From: Giesbergeria anulus
GTDB taxonomy: Bacteria; Pseudomonadota; Gammaproteobacteria; Burkholderiales; Burkholderiaceae_C
Assembly: GCF_900111115.1 (NCBI RefSeq)
Contig: NZ_FOGD01000009.1
Coordinates: 54,572-118,571, forward strand
Direction: 5' to 3'
DNA length: 64,000 nucleotides
In this document: one piece after another, positions 50,428-58,896 of the stretch
Layout: the number at the start of each line of letters is the position of its first letter
Position numbering within the stretch: position 1 is the stretch's first letter
Position numbers and translations under genes: made by a program
The notes under the pieces: model-generated
Database searches by the model: none
What the model saw: only the letters and a program-made list of their open reading frames with translations
What the model was told of the DNA's origin: nothing

Positions 50428-52113
50428 TCAAGGGTTAGACGGAGCCATTGTGGGCTGTAGTGGCGGCGAGTCCATACCGCGCAGACTGACACCCCCAGAC
50501 TGGCGCATGTTGCGATCGCCCAGCACGGGTTTGTTGTAGGCGGTGCCCAGCATTTGCCGCCAAGGTTCGAGTTTGCTACGCAACTCGCTGGCATTGACGA
50601 TGTCAGCCTCGTAGCGGTGCAACACCCGCCATGCCGTTTCGATCAGCTTGGCGTTCAGGCTGGCTACGCCTTGGGCCAGCAGCGTTTCTACCGTTTTTTG
50701 CGGTTCGCCGTTGCGGCTGGGTGCCAAGGCTTGCTCTAGCAGGCGCAGCACTTGGGTGTTGGAGGCCGTCAAAATTTCGGACATGGCTGGGTGCTTTTTG
50801 GCCGCTCCGACCAACAACTCGGCCATCGCCATCGAGGTGGCAAAACGCATCCCCAGCGTGCGTACCATGCCTTCAGTTTCTGATGGCGTGATATTGCGCG
50901 TAGACAACAGCGCCAACACCGAGAGCAGGTTGCAAGCGGCCTCAAAATCAAAATCAGGCTCTAAGACAGCCTTGGTGAGCAACTCTAGCGCCTGCAAGGT
51001 TTCGGCCTCGCCCTGCTGCATACAGGCGTCCAACACCCGCAGGGCTTGCACCATGCGTTGCAGGCGCACCGATTCTGGGTTGCGATCGACCATTTGTTGC
51101 AGCTCTTGCAGAAAACCGCGCAGTTGCTTGGGCTCATCAATTTCAAAGCGTGCCATGCCCAACAGCGCCAGCGTTTGGCCGTCAAACATTTTGGAGCCCA
51201 GACCCAAACGCCGGGCGCGCTCTAAGAAGCCAATGGCTTTTTCTTTGTCACCCAAATAGAGCGCCAGCATGCCGTGACGCTGCAAACGCGCAATCGAGGT
51301 GGGCGTGAGGTCGGTGGCGGCTTGGTGCGCTTTGAGGGCTTCTTCAAACTGCCCCATTTCCATCAGGGTGCGCGCCAAGTTGTCGTAGGCATCGGCATAA
51401 GTGTGCTCTTCTTCAACCAGCTTTTCTAGCAAGGGCTTGGCTTTATGGGCTTGGCCCATTTCTAATTGCACCCGCGCTAGGCCCAAGCGCGCCCATGAGG
51501 AGTTTTCAACCGCAATCACATCCTCGTACAGGTGCTGCGCCTGCTCAAACTTGGCCAACCGCAGCAACAGTTCTGCCCCCACACGGGCAGCAAACATATG
51601 GTACTGGCCACGTTCGTAAAAACGCGACAGGCACAATTGCAGACTGCGATCAAAATCTTGCGCATCAATGCTCTGGTAGATGTCTTGCAGGGCCACCTTG
51701 CGCTTGCGCGCCTGCGAGATGCGCTCTTGTAACCGCGCAGCCGTAAAGGGCTTGAGCAGATAGCAGTCGAGCATAGACTCAGCAGCCTCAGACACTTTAC
51801 TGTAGGAGGCTTCGGAGGTCACCATAACAAAAATGGTGGCCAGCGGCAACATACCACCTCGGCGCAAATCGTCTAGCAAGTCTTGCCCTGTTACGGACTC
51901 TTGCGGAAAGTTTTGCTCGCACAGCACGATGTCGAAGGTTTGCGCCTCTAGATGCTTGCGTGCATCGCTGGCGCGTGAGACCTGTCGGATAGATTTGACA
52001 CCCAGCTCACGCAACTGTGCGCTCATCACACTGCGGGTGGTGGTATTGGCATCAGCCACCAAGGCCGTAGCCTGGGTGAAGTCATTGGTCAGGGATTTGG
52101 AAGGCCAGCTCAT
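50428..52113 (-). CDS. Response-regulator receiver fused to TPR repeats
   Basis: 561-residue protein. Residues about 15-130 are a CheY-like receiver, but the phosphoacceptor position holds Glu66 (FDIVLCEQNFP) rather than Asp, and only one acidic residue, D21, occupies the usual acidic pair. The switch Thr (MVTSEASY) and Lys (LLKPF) remain. The rest is a TPR superhelix (DNLARTLMEMGQFEEALKAH, LGDKEKAIGFLERARRLGLG). It is likely a protein-interaction output without classical phosphorylation. No cognate kinase is adjacent. Confidence 0.85.
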   Translation of the reverse strand: MSWPSKSLTNDFTQATALVADANTTTRSVMSAQLRELGVKSIRQVSRASDARKHLEAQTFDIVLCEQNFPQESVTGQDLLDDLRRGGMLPLATIFVMVTSEASYSKVSEAAESMLDCYLLKPFTAARLQERISQARKRKVALQDIYQSIDAQDFDRSLQLCLSRFYERGQYHMFAARVGAELLLRLAKFEQAQHLYEDVIAVENSSWARLGLARVQLEMGQAHKAKPLLEKLVEEEHTYADAYDNLARTLMEMGQFEEALKAHQAATDLTPTSIARLQRHGMLALYLGDKEKAIGFLERARRLGLGSKMFDGQTLALLGMARFEIDEPKQLRGFLQELQQMVDRNPESVRLQRMVQALRVLDACMQQGEAETLQALELLTKAVLEPDFDFEAACNLLSVLALLSTRNITPSETEGMVRTLGMRFATSMAMAELLVGAAKKHPAMSEILTASNTQVLRLLEQALAPSRNGEPQKTVETLLAQGVASLNAKLIETAWRVLHRYEADIVNASELRSKLEPWRQMLGTAYNKPVLGDRNMRQSGGVSLRGMDSPPLQPTMAPSNP

Positions 52114-52167
52114 ACCTCGATTTTGCCCCGGTGTGGGCTACTGTGGTGTGAATGAAAATAAATCAGA

Positions 52168-53007
52168 TTAGCCACCGCGCCGCGCCCCCGCATACAGCCC
52201 CTGTACTTTGGGCACGTTTTCTTCTAATTCTTGGATGCGCTGCGGGCCACTGGGGTGGGTAGACAAGAAGGCCAGCCCGCCCGTTTTACCTCCACTGGCT
52301 TGGCCCATTTTGCGCCACAAACTGACGGCGGCGGTGGGTGCATAGGCGGCGCGGGCAGCGATTTCTAGCCCCACCAAGTCGGCATCGCTCTCGTCACTGC
52401 GGCTAAATTGCAGCGTGAGCAACTGCCCTCCCAAGTTGGCGGCCAAGGTGCCCAAGTCACCCAGCCCCAGCAACTGGGCACCCAAACGCAGGCCCATGTT
52501 GGTGGCTTGGGTTTTGACCAAACGCTCACGGGCGTGTTCGCGCAGGGCGTGGGCCATTTCGTGGCCCATGACCATCGCCACTTCATCGTCAGTGAGTTGC
52601 AGTTTGCTCAGAATGCCGGTGTAGAAGGCAATTTTGCCGCCGGGCATACAAAAGGCATTGATCTGTGGGCTGCCAATGAGGTTGACCTCCCAGCGCCAAC
52701 TGCGTGCTCTGGGATTCCACTGCGAGGTAAAAGGCAGCAGGCGCTGTGCGATGGTGCGCAGGCGTTGCAACTGCGGGTGATCGTCAGGGGCCAAGGCACG
52801 CTGGGCACGTGCTTGTTCTAACATCTGGCCGTATTGCTGCACGGCAGCCGCCTCTAGGCTTTCGGCGGGCACCAGCTTGCGCAGGGCCGAAGCATTGCCT
52901 ACCTCCACTTGGGCCAAAGCTGGAGCAGCCACGCTGGCCCCCGCCGCCAGCAAAAAGCCACGGCGGGCCGACCACGGCGAAGAGGGAGCAAAGCAACGCT
53001 GGCACAT
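52168..53007 (-). CDS. M48-family zinc metalloprotease
   Basis: 279-residue exported protease. The leader contains a twin-arginine-like ARRGFLLAAGASVA. The catalytic HEMAH motif lies in VMGHEMAHALREHARERL, and the third zinc ligand Glu is in SRSDESDADLVGLEIA. SPQINAFCMPGGKIAFYTG is the conserved upstream strand. The architecture resembles BepA/YfgC or LoiP-type periplasmic quality-control proteases, without a TPR domain. It is 16 bp downstream of the hemerythrin gene on the same strand. Confidence 0.9.
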   Translation of the reverse strand: MCQRCFAPSSPWSARRGFLLAAGASVAAPALAQVEVGNASALRKLVPAESLEAAAVQQYGQMLEQARAQRALAPDDHPQLQRLRTIAQRLLPFTSQWNPRARSWRWEVNLIGSPQINAFCMPGGKIAFYTGILSKLQLTDDEVAMVMGHEMAHALREHARERLVKTQATNMGLRLGAQLLGLGDLGTLAANLGGQLLTLQFSRSDESDADLVGLEIAARAAYAPTAAVSLWRKMGQASGGKTGGLAFLSTHPSGPQRIQELEENVPKVQGLYAGARRGG

Positions 53008-53022
53008 ACGGCAAAGAGCGGC

Positions 53023-53496
53023 TTAGGCCGACGCTACATTGCGCCGCAGCACTACAGGCTTACCCCCCAAGCGCTGCTTGCACATCCAATGCGACAAGGC
53101 CGAGTCTAAATAATCGGCATGGCCCGGAAACCAGCGTGCCAGCTCATCGGCCAGTTCGCGGCAAATGGTGCTGTTGCCTTGCGCCAGCAGTTCGCGCACT
53201 TCGAGTACCGAGTTCATCACGGCGGTGTGTTCGTCAATATGGCATTCGCGGGCTGGAAACTCTGTCTCGACCATCCAGGTTTTTTCTTCATCAAAATGCT
53301 TTTGTGCATGCATGATGAAGGCTTCAAGCAGCGCGGGCAGCTCGGCCTCTGGGGCAGTTTGCAACTGGCCCACCAGCTGCACAAACTCATGGTGGATATC
53401 GTCCATTGGCGTAAAGCCCAGCAGGAAGGCATCGCTCCATTGCAGAGTATCAGCGTCGGTGCCAGCAGGGGCAGGAGGGGTCAATAGATCGGACAT
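53023..53496 (-). CDS. Bacteriohemerythrin
   Basis: 157-residue non-haem di-iron protein. The iron-ligand pattern is complete: His in MDDIHHEFVQLV, HAQKHFDEEKTWM (H-x4-E), HIDEHTAVMN and the final WFPGHADYLDSALSHW. It should bind oxygen or act as an iron/oxygen sensor or store. It is the short single-domain form, without a chemoreceptor fusion. The C-terminal GGKPVVLRRNVASA is unusual. Confidence 0.9.
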   Translation of the reverse strand: MSDLLTPPAPAGTDADTLQWSDAFLLGFTPMDDIHHEFVQLVGQLQTAPEAELPALLEAFIMHAQKHFDEEKTWMVETEFPARECHIDEHTAVMNSVLEVRELLAQGNSTICRELADELARWFPGHADYLDSALSHWMCKQRLGGKPVVLRRNVASA

Positions 53497-53578
53497 GGCA
53501 AAAGCAAGAGCAGAGTTTTAGAAAGCGAAAGGCACGCCCAACCACGCAGGCCACCGGTGTGGGGGTGCGCCAGCAGCC

Positions 53579-53806
53579 TTAGCCACCGTGGATGGCCGCC
53601 GCCACAATGATGCTGATGCCTAAGCACATGGCAGCCACCACCAGCGCGAGGGCCTTGTTGTGTTTTTCCACAATCTCACCCCACAGGTCATAGGGGGTGA
53701 GCTTGTCAATGATGATAAAGCTGATCCAAAACACCAGCACACCCACCAAAGCAAACAGGATCGAGCCCAAAAATGCGGCTGGGCGCAGCCATTCAAGTCC
53801 CATCAT
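53579..53806 (-). CDS. DUF350 membrane protein
   Basis: 75-residue protein with two transmembrane helices (FLGSILFALVGVLVFWISF and ALVVAAMCLGISIIVAAAI) around a polar loop DKLTPYDLWGEIVEKHNKA, the DUF350 arrangement. It lies 20 bp downstream of the DUF4178 gene, and both follow the SPFH gene on the same strand. These families are recurrent neighbours, which suggests a membrane-associated complex of unknown function. Confidence 0.85.
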   Translation of the reverse strand: MMGLEWLRPAAFLGSILFALVGVLVFWISFIIIDKLTPYDLWGEIVEKHNKALALVVAAMCLGISIIVAAAIHGG

Positions 53807-53826
53807 GATGATCTCCGGAAAAAAGT

Positions 53827-55335
53827 TTATTTATGACCACCGCCGGTGGAAAATCCGCCAAACGAGCCGCCCGAACTGCGGTAGCTGCTACCCCCCCCAG
53901 AGCCTCCACTGGAGTTGTTCGAGCAGGTGCTCAGGAGCACCAAAATAATGATGATGACGATGGCAATCAATATCAGGGTGCCACAGCCTATCCCTGAGCT
54001 GCTAGATAAGGGGGCTGCATCTTGGCGTTTGAACAGGTTTTTATCCGCATCGAGCTTAAAAGCGGCGGCCACGGCCTCACTGCTGATCTTGTTGCCGTAC
54101 GACCAAGTCACTTCCTGCGGCGTTTGCTCCATCGCCAACAAGCCCTTGGGGCCCGCAAAGTCGCGGTTAAAGGTTTTTTGGCCGCGCTCTAGCGGCCAGT
54201 AAAACTCGCCCAGCACATAGGTGGTTTGGGCGTTGTAGCTGTATTGCAGTTCGTAGCTGCTGCCCAAGTAGCTGGCCGTTTGGCCTCCGCCCGCCAGTTT
54301 GGGCGCGCCGGTGGTGGGGCGCACTAGGCTCCAGCCATCTTCGGCATCGACCAAAAAGCAAAAGCCGCGCTTGCGATGAAACAGCAGGTACTCGCTCCAG
54401 CCAAATTGCTCATCGTCGCCCGGCTCTTGGCCCATGCGGTGCTGAAAGCCCACCACCTGCCAAGGCACCCCTTCCAACTGGCCTAGACTGCCCAAGGCAA
54501 TCAGCGGCTGCACGGGCTCATCTTGCAGGGCGTGGTGCAGTTCTGCGCCCACGCCGCTGTCTAAGGTGATGATGCTGGCACACGACGGGCAGGTCACGCT
54601 CTTGGTGCTGCTCAGTTTGACTGGCACCGGCGCGCCGCAGTTTGGGCAGTTGAACTGGCGGCCAATTTCCTCTTTGACCGATTCTTCTTTCAGGCCCTGC
54701 AAGTGCAGGTCTTCAAGCTGGATGGCGCGGCCCCGCTCTACCTTGGGCGGTGTGCTGCCGTAGTCGATGGACAGCACCTCACCGTCTTCGCTGCGCAGCT
54801 CCACGATGCCAAACTTTTCGCCCAGCGCGGGTAGCTTAGGCAGTTCTCCTTGGGCCGACATCAGCGCCGCCTGCACATTGGCAGCCACACTGTAGGGCTT
54901 GCCGTTGATGGCGGTGGTCATGCCCACGCGAAATTGGCTGGCCGCTGGCAAGTTGCGCCCGGCATCTACCGGGCGGGTAAAAACGTAAGCCCCGTTGTCT
55001 TCGCCCAGTGTGGCCGTACTGCCATCGTTAAGAAAGGCTACCCACTCCGTCCAAGTGCCGGTGTCCGCCTTGTATTGCAAGCGCCCAATCAGCGTAAACG
55101 GCACATTTTGACCATTTAACTGAATACGCCCGCTGGCGTTGAGCTGCAAGGGGCTGTGGTCGTCAAACAGCTCGGCCATTTTGCCCAAGCGTTGCAACAC
55201 ATCACCGTTGCGCACTACCGTACTTTGGCAGTAGCCACAAACGGCGTGCGTGGACTGCGCGCTTTTAAACTCTACCGGCGCGCCACAGCCGGGGCAAGGC
55301 GCACGGTAGCTGCGTTGGGGGGTATCGGAGGCCAT
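53827..55335 (-). CDS. DUF4178 protein with zinc ribbons and C-terminal anchor
   Basis: 502-residue protein. A zinc ribbon opens the protein (CPGCGAPVEFKS, then CGYCQS), followed by a DUF4178 module, then a second zinc ribbon (CPNCGAPVPVKLS, CPSCASII) and a second DUF4178 module (YELQYSYNAQTTYVLGEFYW). Near the C-terminus is one transmembrane helix (LILIAIVIIIILVLLS) and a Gly/Ser-rich tail (GGSFGGFSTGGGHK). Membrane-anchored with most of the mass on one side. Tightly linked to the SPFH and DUF350 genes. Confidence 0.85.
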   Translation of the reverse strand: MASDTPQRSYRAPCPGCGAPVEFKSAQSTHAVCGYCQSTVVRNGDVLQRLGKMAELFDDHSPLQLNASGRIQLNGQNVPFTLIGRLQYKADTGTWTEWVAFLNDGSTATLGEDNGAYVFTRPVDAGRNLPAASQFRVGMTTAINGKPYSVAANVQAALMSAQGELPKLPALGEKFGIVELRSEDGEVLSIDYGSTPPKVERGRAIQLEDLHLQGLKEESVKEEIGRQFNCPNCGAPVPVKLSSTKSVTCPSCASIITLDSGVGAELHHALQDEPVQPLIALGSLGQLEGVPWQVVGFQHRMGQEPGDDEQFGWSEYLLFHRKRGFCFLVDAEDGWSLVRPTTGAPKLAGGGQTASYLGSSYELQYSYNAQTTYVLGEFYWPLERGQKTFNRDFAGPKGLLAMEQTPQEVTWSYGNKISSEAVAAAFKLDADKNLFKRQDAAPLSSSSGIGCGTLILIAIVIIIILVLLSTCSNNSSGGSGGGSSYRSSGGSFGGFSTGGGHK

Positions 55336-55344
55336 CCGGGCCGC

Positions 55345-56439
55345 TTAGACCAGTTTTTTCAGCAGTTCGGCCTTTTTGGCATCGAACTCTTCCTGCGTCA
55401 GGATGCCCTTGGCTTTGAGGTCGGCCAGTTTCTCCAAGGTGGACATCACCTCGTCGGGGGAGATACCTACCGGGGTAGCCACGGATGCTGGAATGCTGAC
55501 AGCGGCCACGGGAGCTTGTGGAGGTGCAGCGTGCATACCCCCCAAACCCGATTGCAGGTTTTGCGCCAGCAACTGGCCCATGGCCATACCAGCCCCCAAG
55601 CCCATCGCATCACCCGCAACGCTGCCGCCACCACCGGCTTGCCCAGCGGCTGCAGCAAATTGCGGAATGGCTTGTGCGGTTTGGTACTGCATGAATTTGC
55701 CCATGTCGTTGCCAATCATGCCCATGCCAATTTTTTGGTCGAGCAGCTTTTGTAGCTCTTCGGGCAGCGAGAGGTTTTGTACCGTCAGGGTCTCTAACTT
55801 GAGGCCAATTTTGGCAAAGGCAGGCTCTAGCTCTTTGGACAGCGCATTGGCAAACATCAGCTGGTTGGCCGCCAAGTCCAAAAATGGCACGCCGCTGCTG
55901 GCAATGGCATTGCTGATGTTTTGCAGCACCAAGCCTCGCAATTGACCATCCACCTCGGCCACGGTGTATGCCTCGCGGGTGCCGGAGATTTCGGTGTGGA
56001 ACAGCTTAGGGTCAGCCACGCGGTAGGCATAGTTGCCAAAGGCGCGCAGGCGCACGGCACCAAAATCTTTGTCGCGGATGGTGATGGGCTGGGGCGTGCC
56101 CCATTTTTGGTCAATCTGCTGGCGCGTGCTGAAAAAGTAAACATCGCTCTTGAAGGGCGACTCAAACAGCTTGTCCCAGTTTTTCAGGTACGTTAATACT
56201 GGCAGGGTTTGGGTGGTCAGCTTGTAGGTGCCGGGGCCAAAGACATCGGCCACCTGCCCCTCATTGACAAACACTGCCATTTGCGACTCGCGCACCACCA
56301 GCGTGCCGCCGTTTTGGATTTCCATATCCGCCATCGGATAGCGCCAAGCCAGCGTGCCGTCGCTGTCTTCCGTCCATTGCAGAATGTCAATGAACTGTTT
56401 CTTGACGAAATCGCTTTTGAGAAAGTCAAAGAGGGCCAT
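55345..56439 (-). CDS. SPFH/Band-7 protein with SHOCT tail (YdjI-like)
   Basis: 364-residue protein starting MALFDFLKSDFVKKQFIDIL. The SPFH (virion-core-like) domain spans about residues 25-235 (GTLVVRESQMAVFVNEGQVA and GTYKLTTQTLP). A Gly/Ala-rich low-complexity segment follows, then a C-terminal SHOCT domain (LEKLADLKAKGILTQEEFDA). It is the upstream gene of a three-gene set (SPFH, DUF4178, DUF350), 9 bp from the second. It probably scaffolds a membrane patch. The start was set at the family start, 19 codons inside the open frame. Confidence 0.88.
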   Translation of the reverse strand: MALFDFLKSDFVKKQFIDILQWTEDSDGTLAWRYPMADMEIQNGGTLVVRESQMAVFVNEGQVADVFGPGTYKLTTQTLPVLTYLKNWDKLFESPFKSDVYFFSTRQQIDQKWGTPQPITIRDKDFGAVRLRAFGNYAYRVADPKLFHTEISGTREAYTVAEVDGQLRGLVLQNISNAIASSGVPFLDLAANQLMFANALSKELEPAFAKIGLKLETLTVQNLSLPEELQKLLDQKIGMGMIGNDMGKFMQYQTAQAIPQFAAAAGQAGGGGSVAGDAMGLGAGMAMGQLLAQNLQSGLGGMHAAPPQAPVAAVSIPASVATPVGISPDEVMSTLEKLADLKAKGILTQEEFDAKKAELLKKLV

Positions 56440-56516
56440 GCGTGCTCCCGGTGTCGGGGGTGGTGGAAAGGAGCAAGCATCATAGCGCCCAGCCACGGCA
56501 CTAGGGGCTTGTTGGC

Positions 56517-56819
56517 TCAGGCGCGCTCGTCGAGCAAAGTGCCCATCAAGCGGCCTTCTGTTTTGACCGAGAGCAGGTTGGCCGCAAAAGAATAGGTGGC
56601 TGAGATTTGCTCTACCGCCTCTTTCTCCAAGGCTACCTTCTCATTGCTTTGGCGCTCCATGCGCGCACGGGTGCCGCCATTGTCCGGGGCCGCCTCCTGC
56701 TCGACCGCCGTGCGCCGGTAGTTGGGGGTATTGGCATTGGCCACATTGTGGGCTGAAGCGTCCAGACGCATCTGGGCGGCCTGCATACCAGAGCTGCCGA
56801 TAGAAGAAATAGAAGCCAT
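56517..56819 (-). CDS. Short flagellar rod/hook-like protein
   Basis: 100-residue protein. SSGMQAAQMRLDASAHNVAN followed by ANTPNYRR is the N-terminal signature of flagellar basal-body rod and hook proteins (FlgB, FlgC, FlgG), and the C-terminal helix (AVEQISATYSFAANLLSVKT) matches the paired C-terminal helix of that family. Only these two helices remain, with almost no domain between them. No other flagellar gene is nearby. ATG at 56819 follows GGAG. It could be a minimal rod component or a recruited relative. Confidence 0.75.
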   Translation of the reverse strand: MASISSIGSSGMQAAQMRLDASAHNVANANTPNYRRTAVEQEAAPDNGGTRARMERQSNEKVALEKEAVEQISATYSFAANLLSVKTEGRLMGTLLDERA

Positions 56820-56870
56820 GGTCAAAATTCTCCAGAAAAAATAGTACCCACAGCAGGCCGGGTCATGCTG

Positions 56871-58577
56871 TTAACGCGGCAGCGCGGGCAAATGCTGCCT
56901 ACCGTGCTGGTGAGCGCCCAACTGAAACTGGCTCACCAACTCAGTCAAGCGCATGGCCTGCTCGCACAGGCTGGCAGAGGCGGCAGCACTTTCCTCGACC
57001 AAAGCAGCATTTTGCTGGGTGGCATGGTCCATTTGCGTCACCGCTTCTGCCACTTGCCGTATGCCTAGGCTTTGCTCGCCGGTGGCTGTATTGATCTGGC
57101 CCATCAGATCGGTCACGCGCTGGATACTCTGTACCACGTCGTGCATTTTCAGGCCTGCCTGATCTACCAAGGCAGAGCCTTGCGTTACCTGATCGACGCT
57201 GTTGTCAATCAGCGACTTGATTTCTTTGGCCGCTGCTGCCGAGCGCCCGGCCAAATTGCGCACCTCGGAGGCCACCACGGCAAAACCCCGGCCTTGCTCA
57301 CCAGCCCGTGCCGCTTCTACCGCTGCATTGAGCGCCAAAATGTTAGTTTGGAAGGCAATGCCATCAATGACACCAATGATGTCGGCAATTTTGCGCGATG
57401 CCGTATTGATGCCCTGCATGGTATTGACCACCTGTGCCACCACTTGGCCCCCTTCGCCAGCAATGGCAGAGGCATGAACCGCCAGTTGATTGGCCATTTT
57501 GACGTTTTCAGCGTTTTGCTGCACGGTCGAACCCAATTGGGCCATCGAGGCCGCTGTTTCTTCCAGCGCGCTGGCCTGTTGCTCGGTGCGGGCCGACAAG
57601 TCATGGTTGCCTTGGGCAATCTCGGCACTGGAGGTGGCTACATTCTCCGCATTGTTGCGCACATTGGACACCATCGTTGCCAGCTGCTCCTGCATCGCCC
57701 TCATGGCAGCCATCACACTGCCACGGTCTGTAGTGGCTACCGTGATGTTCTGTGCCAAATTGCCTGCACGCACGGCTTCGGCGGCTTGGCGCACCACCAC
57801 GGGTTCAGCGCCAATCAGGTGCATGATTTGGGTCTTGAACAACCACAGGCCTAGGGCAGCCACTAGCACCGTGAACATCGCAATCAGCAGCAACACGCCG
57901 TACCAAAAGTTTTTGTCGCTGTGGGCTTGGGCCACCGCAGCATTGGTACGCTGATCGAGCAGGTGGAGAAACTCATTGACCGGCTTCATGATTTTGGCTT
58001 TGAACAAGTGGTAGTTCTTGTCGTGCATCATGGCCCGCGCCTTTTCAAGGTCGGGCGCACCTTCTAGGGTAAAGCCACCCTTGCCATCGGCCAACTTGCC
58101 TTTGACCAGATTCATGGCGATGGTTTCGGTTTGCACCAACTCGTTGGAATTGTTCTCAGCCTCTTTGAGCTTGGCAAACTCGGCATCGGTAAAGCCCGCT
58201 TGCTTCATCAGGGTTTGCAAGGGCGTAGCTGCATCCGTATCTTTGGGCACTTCTAGGCCCGCAGCGCGGAAGTCCCAATAGATTTTTTCATAGTTGCGCG
58301 GGCGCGGATGTTTGCCGTTGCGAATTTCCAGAATTTCAAAATACTGGCGCTCATATTCCGCATCGCCTGAGACCACATAGGTGCGCGCCAGACGGGTCAG
58401 ATCATCCGAGCTTTGGCGCAGCTCATCGGCCAGCAAATAGGAGGCATACCGGGCGTGGTTGATATCGGCCAATCGGGTATTGGCCACCCCCAACTGGTAC
58501 AGGGCAAAGGCCAAAACGCAGGCCGTGGCTGCAATGATCAGCAGCAACAGCCGGAACATCTGTTGGATGGTTTTCAT
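56871..58577 (-). CDS. Methyl-accepting chemotaxis protein
   Basis: 568-residue chemoreceptor. The first helix is at about residues 9-28, the periplasmic domain runs to about 220 (helical-bundle-like, with [20 protein letters not shown]), and the second helix is at about 222-246. HAMP and the signalling coiled coil follow, with the intact tip [18 protein letters not shown]. The ligand is unknown. The tail [13 protein letters not shown] carries no CheR tether. It stands alone, divergent from maeB. Confidence 0.92.
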   Translation of the reverse strand: MKTIQQMFRLLLLIIAATACVLAFALYQLGVANTRLADINHARYASYLLADELRQSSDDLTRLARTYVVSGDAEYERQYFEILEIRNGKHPRPRNYEKIYWDFRAAGLEVPKDTDAATPLQTLMKQAGFTDAEFAKLKEAENNSNELVQTETIAMNLVKGKLADGKGGFTLEGAPDLEKARAMMHDKNYHLFKAKIMKPVNEFLHLLDQRTNAAVAQAHSDKNFWYGVLLLIAMFTVLVAALGLWLFKTQIMHLIGAEPVVVRQAAEAVRAGNLAQNITVATTDRGSVMAAMRAMQEQLATMVSNVRNNAENVATSSAEIAQGNHDLSARTEQQASALEETAASMAQLGSTVQQNAENVKMANQLAVHASAIAGEGGQVVAQVVNTMQGINTASRKIADIIGVIDGIAFQTNILALNAAVEAARAGEQGRGFAVVASEVRNLAGRSAAAAKEIKSLIDNSVDQVTQGSALVDQAGLKMHDVVQSIQRVTDLMGQINTATGEQSLGIRQVAEAVTQMDHATQQNAALVEESAAASASLCEQAMRLTELVSQFQLGAHQHGRQHLPALPR

Positions 58578-58700
58578 AATCTGTTGGGGGGGGGATGGAT
58601 TTGTCTCTAGGCGCAGGTGGTAACGACCACAGCAGATGGTTTATTGTTTGGCTGCTGCCGCCCGTTTTGTAACAGAATCCCCAAGTCTTGTAATGTGATA

Positions 58701-58776
58701 TTACGTTTCAATACAGTACTGTGCAGTGTGGCTTGTACTTACGTTTCAATACAGTACTGTGCAGTGTGGCTTGTAC
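58701..58776. repeat. Exact 38-bp tandem duplication upstream of maeB
   Basis: Two identical copies (58701-58738 and 58739-58776). Each contains the perfect palindrome ACAGTACTGT (58713-58722 and 58751-58760) followed by GCAGTGTGGCTTGTAC. They lie 120-196 bp before the maeB start, in the divergent region with the chemoreceptor. They may be a doubled operator or a slippage duplication of a promoter element. Confidence 0.85.
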
Positions 58777-58896
58777 TGTGACGCCGCAAACCGCGCAGAG
58801 ACAGGTCTACAATCGCCCTCCCCTGACAGGAGCCGACGGTGCCTCCTTGGCAATCAACCAGCGCACCGCTGCTCCACTACCCGCTGGAGAAGCACC

